A stretch of 64,000 nucleotides of DNA from Pycnopodia helianthoides (taxonomy: Eukaryota; Echinodermata; Asteroidea; Forcipulatida; Asteriidae): the NCBI GenBank assembly GCA_032158295.1, contig CM063261.1, positions 6,445,001 to 6,509,000 on the forward strand, in the 5' to 3' direction. The position numbers and the translations under genes are program-made. Shown in pieces: positions 46,601 through 55,600 of this stretch; the stretch's first letter is position 1, and every line of letters starts with the position of its first letter. Under the pieces are notes generated by a model. The model did no database searches, was not told the DNA's origin, and saw nothing but the letters and a program-made list of their open reading frames with translations.

Positions 46601-49600
46601 TGGCAAGTGCCACCAGGGTGTGAGGACTCAGTTTCCAGAGCTGACTTCATGATTCAGGTGTTACAACTACTGACGATTTCAAATGATTTTGGCGTCTTTG
46701 TCAGCTCTATCTACAATGTACTACCCGCCGGTAGGTCAACTTGGGGGTCCGGCAGACATGTCTAGTCACGCCCTGCACCTCCCAATCTCCCAACAGCTCT
46801 TAATTATGAGCCATGGTTGGTTAGCCCAAGGACCCAGGGACATTACACACACGGTAAGCCATGCTCAGGCATCTCTGCCCACATTGAGCCTACACTCGTT
46901 TATGGCATTTTACTCCGAGCACACTGCACAGCCACTGACCAGTGACTCGGTGCAGTTTTCCTGCTCTGATATGCCAGGCGTCTTTCAACCTCATTCCGGG
47001 GCAACACTTCAGAGACAGGTTATGATGATATTCATGTACCTCACCCTCAGTCTCACCATGCGCATCACATCCGACCTTGGGTTTATCATCAACACTGAGC
47101 AGTCGTACCCCCACCCCTCCCAGTTTCCAATTTTCCTTGGAGCGGCGATCGACTTCAAGAGGGGCCCAGCCAGCCCTACAGAGCCTATCAAACCTCTGAC
47201 ATTGCATATATCACTCTTTCTTTCAGCGAGGATGGCCCTGTGCACACATGGCTCAGACTCCTAGGCCTCATGGCCAGCATTGTATGTGTTGTGGAGGTTT
47301 GCAGGCTGAGAATGCAGGGGGGGGGGGGGCGTGCCTTTCGCAAGCCTCAGCCATCACTGATCGTTACAACAGATGTGTCACTTTCCAGCTTGGGTGGGAG
47401 GGGGGAGCATCCTACACCCATGCCAGGTGGCAGGTTTATGGGGCCCAAAGCACCACTTGAGCCATATAAACCTGCTCAAGTTGTTGGCAATTTCCAATGC
47501 ACTCCAGCATTTTTGGACCCTGATTATGGGCCGTGCTACCCTGGTTCAATGCAGCAACGCCACAGTGGTGGCTTACATCAATCGCAAGGGAGGCACACAG
47601 TCAGGCCGTCTGTGGTCGCTCACATGGAAGCTCTTCCATTGGTGCATGCGCCACAGGGTAATGCTTTTGGCGATTCACCTCCAGGGCAAAGAGAGTGTCA
47701 CTGCCGATGCCCTCTCGAGGGGACAGAGTGGACTCTGCATCTGCAGGTCACTCAATCACTTTTTTTCAGCTAATTGATCAACCACATGTCGATCTGTTTG
47801 CCTGGAGGACCACTCACTAACTTCCAGACGGACCCTCTAGCGATACGGTGGAATGGGCTATGGGCCTAAGCTTTCCTCTGTTCTCCCTCATCCCTCAGAT
47901 GTTAACCAAACTGGAGCAGGAGGATTGCAAAGTCCTTCTCATAACTCCCTTCTGGCAGAGAGCAAACATACTGTTCTAACCCAGCTTGGGTTTCCTACAC
48001 CCAGCTCCATAGGAACTTCACCTGACAGGCTGGGTGCTATTACGCAATCCTTCCGCACGGCAGGCCTGTCTCAACGAGCTGCAGCTATTGCAGCCTTTCC
48101 TTACTTAGTATTTTCTAAACTAAGCTACATAAATATCGGTGGTCTCCGCCCAACAAGCTTGCTTTGGAGACTCCCAACACTTAGTTATTGCATTGTATCT
48201 AAAGTACCATTATGGGTGCTGTTGTGTAAGCAAACTGATTGAGTGGAAATAAACTCAACTGAACTGAACTGAACTGAACAATATTCAACAGAATTCAGTT
48301 TATTTAGTATAATAACAGATAATATCGATTATAACATTATCCTCTAGAGAAATGAAAGTACTGATCAAAGGAAGACATATTTAGTTATGATGTTGTGGTT
48401 TGAACAACAGCGCTGTTAACAGATTTATTTAATGTTGTGGTAATTTCTCTTGGGAATGGAATTAAATTAGAAAGAGTTGTTTTCAGGCCCTATTCCCACC
48501 TCATTTGGTACAGCTTGGTGAAAATTCTAAATTATGGAATTTCTTGTTAAAAATGCATGATACACATTAGTACACTGTTGAAAGAAATTTGCAAGCCCAG
48601 TTTCCTCTTCACAATCAGCTTGGTCATCAGCACAAACTTGCAAAACACTGACTTTATGAACGAAGTAAAAATTGAAAATTCTCAACAGGGAAAACAACAG
48701 GGGTAAGTTTACTTTGCAGGTAAAAAAATAGTTAGTGGCCTGACGTTTAGACCCTAGAAAGACTCTGCTAGGGTCAAAACGTCAGGCCAATGACTATTTT
48801 TTGCTTTTATACCATAAGTCCTTTTGGTTGGTAAGCTGTTTGCAACAGCTATTTCTATTTTTCTGTTATGATGATATTTTAATGATGGATAATATTTAAT
48901 GAGTCTTCTGCAAATGGAATGTTATGTGACTTCATTTAGCAGATGCCTGAACACTTTGTGTTTATAATGTCAAAAACAATTAATTTCTGGTTTTTATTAT
49001 TTGTGTTTTCATTATTTGTGTTATTAGGAACTGACAAAGCTGGAGAGGCCCAAGAGGCCGCTGACTGCATATGGTATCTTTGTACAGTCAAAACTCAGCG
49101 GCATTTCAGGAAACATCACCGTAAGTTTTAAATTTGGAATGTTTTGATTAGCATGTTACACGTGTAATGTACAGTCGACTCTCGTTACTACGAGGTCCGC
49201 CGGCCTAGCCAGTTTTCCTTGTAATATCCGATCGCGGTAATAGTCAATGCACTATGCAAAAAGTGCATGACATAATGGCCGCACGTGTACACACAGACAA
49301 GGCTGCTGCAATACATTGATAACTGTGTGCATAGTATGTGCACGTACCGCACAAACAAGTACAAAATTGGGCTAATAGAAATGTTTTTGTCGAGTTATTT
49401 TAATTTGAAAGTCAATTTATAAAATCAATTTACATTTACATGATTGAAAAAATTTCTAAGATTTTAACTTGCTGTTCTTGTTTAGTGAAGTTTCGGTGCA
49501 AAACTTCGGTCGCAGCAGTCAACAGATAAAATCTTGATTTTCATTGGTACCCACCAGTGTAATGTTAGATGGTTCATTGATGACGCAGGATACCAGGGAA

Positions 49601-52600
49601 ATCTCGCTGTTGCATTTAAAATTGATCGCGCAAATATTTTAGCTTTCAGTTACGGTGGTTTTTTTTCTGCTGAAAATGCACATCATGCACTTGTAAAACT
49701 CAATGGATCAGTATCTTTTCTGAAGATTTCACATGAATTGATGAATGCTGACTTAGTATGGAATCTGCTCCGTTGTTTGAACCATGCAAGACTCCTAATC
49801 CCACCATTGTCCGGAGTTTGGAATTATCAACCTGCTCGCTGACTCGTGACTCCCGTTTCGGGTCAGTATTGCTAACGATAGCGTCCAGTTAGCACCTCTA
49901 TTGGTTGTCTTACAAATGCTAAATAACGACTTTCAGGCTGTTGAAGGTATTTCCTTTGTTGGGCTTTTTATTATTCTTGTTACAAAAGAGTTGAAAACAA
50001 TGTTTTGCTCGTAACGGGCCGACAAAATTACCTCGTTGTAACCGTGTTCTCACTACTACCGTGCTCGTATAATCCCTATTTTAATGCATTGAAACACGCC
50101 GGGGCAGTTCGGGATCGGCAAAAAACCTTGTATTAACCGGAACCTCGTTATATGCGAGCTCGTATTAATGGGAGTCGACTGTAATGAGCTTATCACTATA
50201 GTCATGGGATACTACATTCCTCACTTTGTAATGGAACTTTCCTATGGATAAAAATTGTTGCATGTTGATTGATCTTCAGCCACTCTAACTTTACATGCAA
50301 ACACTAACTTGACAAAAACCTAAAACTTGTATCCACATGAAGTTACCTGGTAAAGTTGTTGGCATCTTTTGACTTTTTCTCTATGTTAACAATATCACTG
50401 CAGTATTAACTGTGAGCTGAGTGAGTAATAACGATGCTTTGGTGACTAAATTTATATACAACATGATGTATCATTTAACTCAATATGATAAACTAAGTGT
50501 AAAACTCAAGATATGGGGACACTCTTAAATGTGAAACATCATTAAGCCTAATTTCCGAAAAGGTAACACCTCACTGGTGATTTCAAACATAAAAACTAGA
50601 TCCAAATTCCAAAATATATTGGCTGAAAACCTCTGTCAAAATTGTTTTATTCCACTTCTAATTAGAAAGTAAGAAAAAGTCAAATGGAGTCATATCTGTA
50701 CGTAAACTGAGCCATTAATACTGATCTACAACAATAATAACTAGAAATAGTGTTTGTTGCAAACACAGTGGTTTCATTTAAAACATAATAAACGATTGAG
50801 AAATGTATGATGTCATGGTATTGTCATGTAGTTTGTTGACTAATTAATTAAGTTGTCACATTCCCAAGATGGTGTATCAATTGTCTCATCTTGAAAATGT
50901 CAAGGTCAGTTTTGGAAATAGAACTTCTCGCTTGAGAGCTCTATGATGACGTCAACAAGCCTATTTTCAGAATGTTTAGACTTCACTGACAATTTTGTTG
51001 AGAGAAATTTTGATTAATTTGGTTGTAGATACAATTAAATTTACACACGTTTGTTTTGTTTGGAGTCCTAGCTTCGACTGGATAGAAGGGTAGTATTTTG
51101 GTCTCGTGTGAGAATCAAATGTGACATTTAAAATGAGCTACAGTTAACCCAAAGACCTTGAATTGATGTCATGCGGTTCAAAAGATACTATTTTAAAAAT
51201 GTTATCCTTAGTAATGTAATCTGTACATCGATCATGTATCTATCTCAACGAAAACGAAGGTGGTTTAGGTGGACAACCATAAACCCCAAATAGTATGTAC
51301 TTAAGATATAAAGCACACTGTCTAACATAAAATTACTCAAGGCGCTGCAGAAAAAGATTCTACAAAGTATCAAAACTCTCTACAGAAAAATTCACATAAC
51401 ATAAATGTAGCTGAAACTTGCGATAATCAGAAGTTTCTAAATTGTGTTTGAAATTTGTTGAGAAAGTGAATGTTTCTGATAAAAGACACTAAATGGCCAG
51501 GCCCCAATGGGAAAATCAAATTAGGGTGTTGGCTATTTGAAGTACAAAGGACAGGAAAAACATCAGAAGCCTCTGAAATGAGCCCCAAGTACTTACTACC
51601 AACAGTTTCATACAACTTAAACTCTCAGTAAAAGAAACATAGTATTGATATAATTTTGAATTTTTCTAAAAAGAAACGTGAACTGTTCCAACTTTCATGA
51701 CACTGTTTGCAGCCCTGTAGAGCACGTCATCAACCAATGCATATCAACTTCATGCAGTTGGTTGAGGGAGAGCTTAAACTATGACTTAACGAGGCAATCT
51801 ACTCAACAATGAGTAAATCAATTATAGGTAGTGATAACACTCATGTTTGGCTTCCTGCAAAAATATATCAAAACTGGTACATAATAATTTTAACAAAATT
51901 TGTAAAATGTTGGATGTTAAAATTAAATCACTTAAAAAATAGATACAGACTTATCCTCCTTTTTGTTGTTTATGAATGATGAAAAATGTCTTAGATATGA
52001 GGATTTAGTTTTTTTTTAAATATCAATATATACAATACATGGACAGGTACATGTACATGTTTCCATGTAATCTGTGTTTAATCAAATGAACAACTGAACA
52101 AAGAGCAACTGTATGCATATTCCCATTGCATGCAGCAGGTTCAGATTTATTTGGATTTGATACAACGACACAACATCTTAAACCAAGCCATACATTAAAT
52201 GTGCTGTTTGTCATTCCTAAGTTTTGCTTAAAGTTAAGTATTGTTTTAATTCTGCACAGCAAGCCCATAACTTATGAAATGGCTCTCAGTGAATTCCATG
52301 TATTGACCGACATGTAATCCGCATACATAACAACAATAGTCCTGGTTGCACCATTTTGGGAGTCAGGTCCCCATGTATTACTGTGTCAGGCATGTTTTAG
52401 GTAATTTGTGCAAGGGTAGTAGAGGGACACCATAAACTTGAGATGCAATTTTACTCCCAAGATTGCAGACCATGAGTAGACAGTAGCCATACATGTATGT
52501 GACGTCTGTACAAAGAGTCAGTACTAGTAACTAGCGAAATAACTTGGATAAAGGTTGTCATAATAATAATAATATTCGGTTTTTATATAGCGCTTTACAC

Positions 52601-55600
52601 ACCCGAAGGGCGTCTCAAAGCGCTTCACACTTATTACCCCTGGTCACTGGGCCATTAGTTTCATTCCTTAAACCATCTCAGCTCTCTAGGGAGTATACAG
52701 CCTGTGTAACAAATATGCGCTACTAAGCTAAATCAATCACAAGAACAATCTCTGCCCTCACAGGTACCCATTTTACCCCTGGGTGGAGAGAAGCAATTAT
52801 AGTTAAGTGTCTTGCTTAGGGACACAAGTGTCACGACCGGGACTCGAAACCCACACTCTGTTGAACACAAACACCAGAGCTTGAGTTCGGTGTTCTTAAC
52901 CGCTCGGCCACAACACCCCATAACTTTTTATTAAATAGTGTATACATGTACATTTATATATGTAAATAAAATTTGAATATAATATGTTTACCTACAGAGC
53001 AAAATGGCGGCTGTTGGAAGTGAATGGAAGCAAATGTCAGAGGATGAGAAATCAGTAAGTATACAAATCAGTCATAACAACTGATATTGATAATCTCACT
53101 GTATTGTCTTCTCAACTGCTCTGCTACTTTTAGTCATTTGCAATTAAATCGTCAGATACAGTACTCCACCAAACCTTTAACAACATTTCCTTACATCAAC
53201 TACTTCATAATAATGATATAATTTATAATATCACAATTGAAATTTCACTCATGTGCGTCAGCCTTGTGAAGGAGTTGAAATCTAGTAGTGTCAATTAAGT
53301 GAGCAGCAGCAGATAAGCAGTGACCTACTGTTACATGTACATGATGTACATGTGATGAATTTGGTATTTGTGTTAAAAAACAATACAAAGTATACAAACC
53401 CATGTGTATTTAGATGTACATTTATGTATATTTAGTTGTTGAACCCTACATGTACATGTACATTAACATGAAATAAAAAAAATTGTATGCAGAATGGCTG
53501 AGCAACTGGATATTAATAATACTAGTGACTACTTGTTTACTAGCTCTTCAACTCATCACACAGTGACACTTACCATTATTTAGGGAATAACAGTGCGTTG
53601 AGCCGGTCTTCACTGCGTGGTAATGACCGGGCTGGTGGCTGGCCGCTGTTAATGGACCGAGCCGAAGGTGAGGTCCATTAACAGCGGCCAGCCACCAACC
53701 AAGGTCATTACCACGCAGTGAAGACCGGCTCAATGCACTTTTATTCCCATTAATAAATACCTTATAACGAAAAAACTGTAAAAATCATCAGAATTTGTGA
53801 TTTTTCTTTCGCCGTTATTTTTAGAAATGTTCTACTCATGTTCAAGGGCCAATCCTTTGGCTGTTCAACTTTTGAGTGGTACCTAGTCTCTTACACATAA
53901 TCAACTATGTATACATATTTTCAAGAACCAGACCATGACTTTGCATTATGTTGGATTTATGCGCGTACCAGCTACCCTAAAATTGATACACTGTCTGCGC
54001 GTTCGCGCCTACGCTTGGAATGTTTCCGCACGCGGCACCATCTGTCAAATAAAAAAATAAATACGCACAAATAAATGAGTTGATTTGATACCGGTAGTTT
54101 GCCGCGCAACAAGCACATAGTGCATGGGATTTTACACAACAATGTGCTTGTTTAGGGGCCATTTGTTCGCTAGTTCATTGAGCCGGTCTTTATATCACAT
54201 GTTAATACACCCCCTCGTGACCAGTCTTTGACCAATCAGAGTGCATAAACTCTCCAAGGTGTTTATTAATTATTAATAACTTACCTCGATCACTGGGCCA
54301 TTTAATACATTCCTTAAACCGTCTTAGCTCCTTTGGGAGTATACAATGTGCTGTATGTAGTGCAACAAGCTAAATCATTTACAAGAACAACCATCTCTGC
54401 CCTCACAGATACCCAATTACCCCTTGGTGAAGTAAAGCAAATATAGCTAAGTTTTTTGCACAAGGTGTCATGACCAGGATTCAAACCTACACCCTGATGA
54501 TTTAGCCTCCAGAACTTGCGTCCGGAGCACTAAACCACTTTGCAACTGGACAAACAGCGCCGTTTACATGGCTCCGTGTCCAAGACCGAGTTTATGCAGG
54601 CTTTTCAATCAATCTTAGCCTTGCTCTTGGCCATGGCCAAAGCCCTTGGGCTCCATCCTGCCCCGCCAGCTGCAACGGTATGCCCTGCCTTATATGGATA
54701 GCCACGCCCAGGCACCCTGCCGGGACCCACGCCCAGGCACCCTGCCGGGACCCACGCCCAGGCACCCTGCCGGGACCCACGCCCAGGCACCCTGCCGGGA
54801 CCCACGCCCAGGCACCCTGCCGGGACCCACGCCCAGGCACCCTGCCGGGACCCACGCCCAGGCACCCTGCCGGGACCCACGCCCAGGCACCCTGCCGGGA
54901 CTGAGCAATCGTCTTTCGATAACTTTTGCATCAGAAATGGAGGCTCGGGCGGACGCATCTGCCCCACACAACAATCTGCGTGGTGCCTTGGCCCTTTCTC
55001 TGTCGCTGTCCCATCCCTCCAGCTCCAGGAACTCAGCTGGTGAGGATGATGTGGTTGTTCGCTCCAACGACTCTCTATTGTGGAGACGAAGCTTCGCCTA
55101 CATTGTAGTACCATGCGACATAATTTGTGTTCTACAGCTCCCGCAACCAAAGGAGACCGCCACTGTGGAATGTAAATCCTTCAAGTGGTGCTCTGGAGTG
55201 TGTGGCCATTGAAGGCCATTACCAACGAGTCAGCCTGGAAGCCCATTCGGAAAGGAGAATTGCCGTACTACCGCTTCCCCACAGCAGATTTTTTTAATCT
55301 ATTCATCTCTCAAAAACTAGTAATTGACCTAAATTTAAAACGCATACAAAAAACTGAACATACATGTAGCACGCACTTGTTATTTTTATTTCTGTATGTA
55401 CTCCAGTAAATCCAGAGGCACGTGATACATCTCTGTTAACCATAAAGCTCAAAGTCCTGGTTAGTCCTCAATACAGCCGTCAATACAAACTCCCAAAGTG
55501 GGCATTGTTGTCTGTTAACAAAGAAACACTTTCCAAATTCTATAACCTTCAACCTTAACACATACTTAGATCTGCAATAAGAGATGCCACCTCTGTAGTG

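Noticed and set aside
54592..55212. Several overlapping repeat-rich ORFs on both strands
   Set aside because: They are produced by the 25-bp minisatellite, which is open in several frames.
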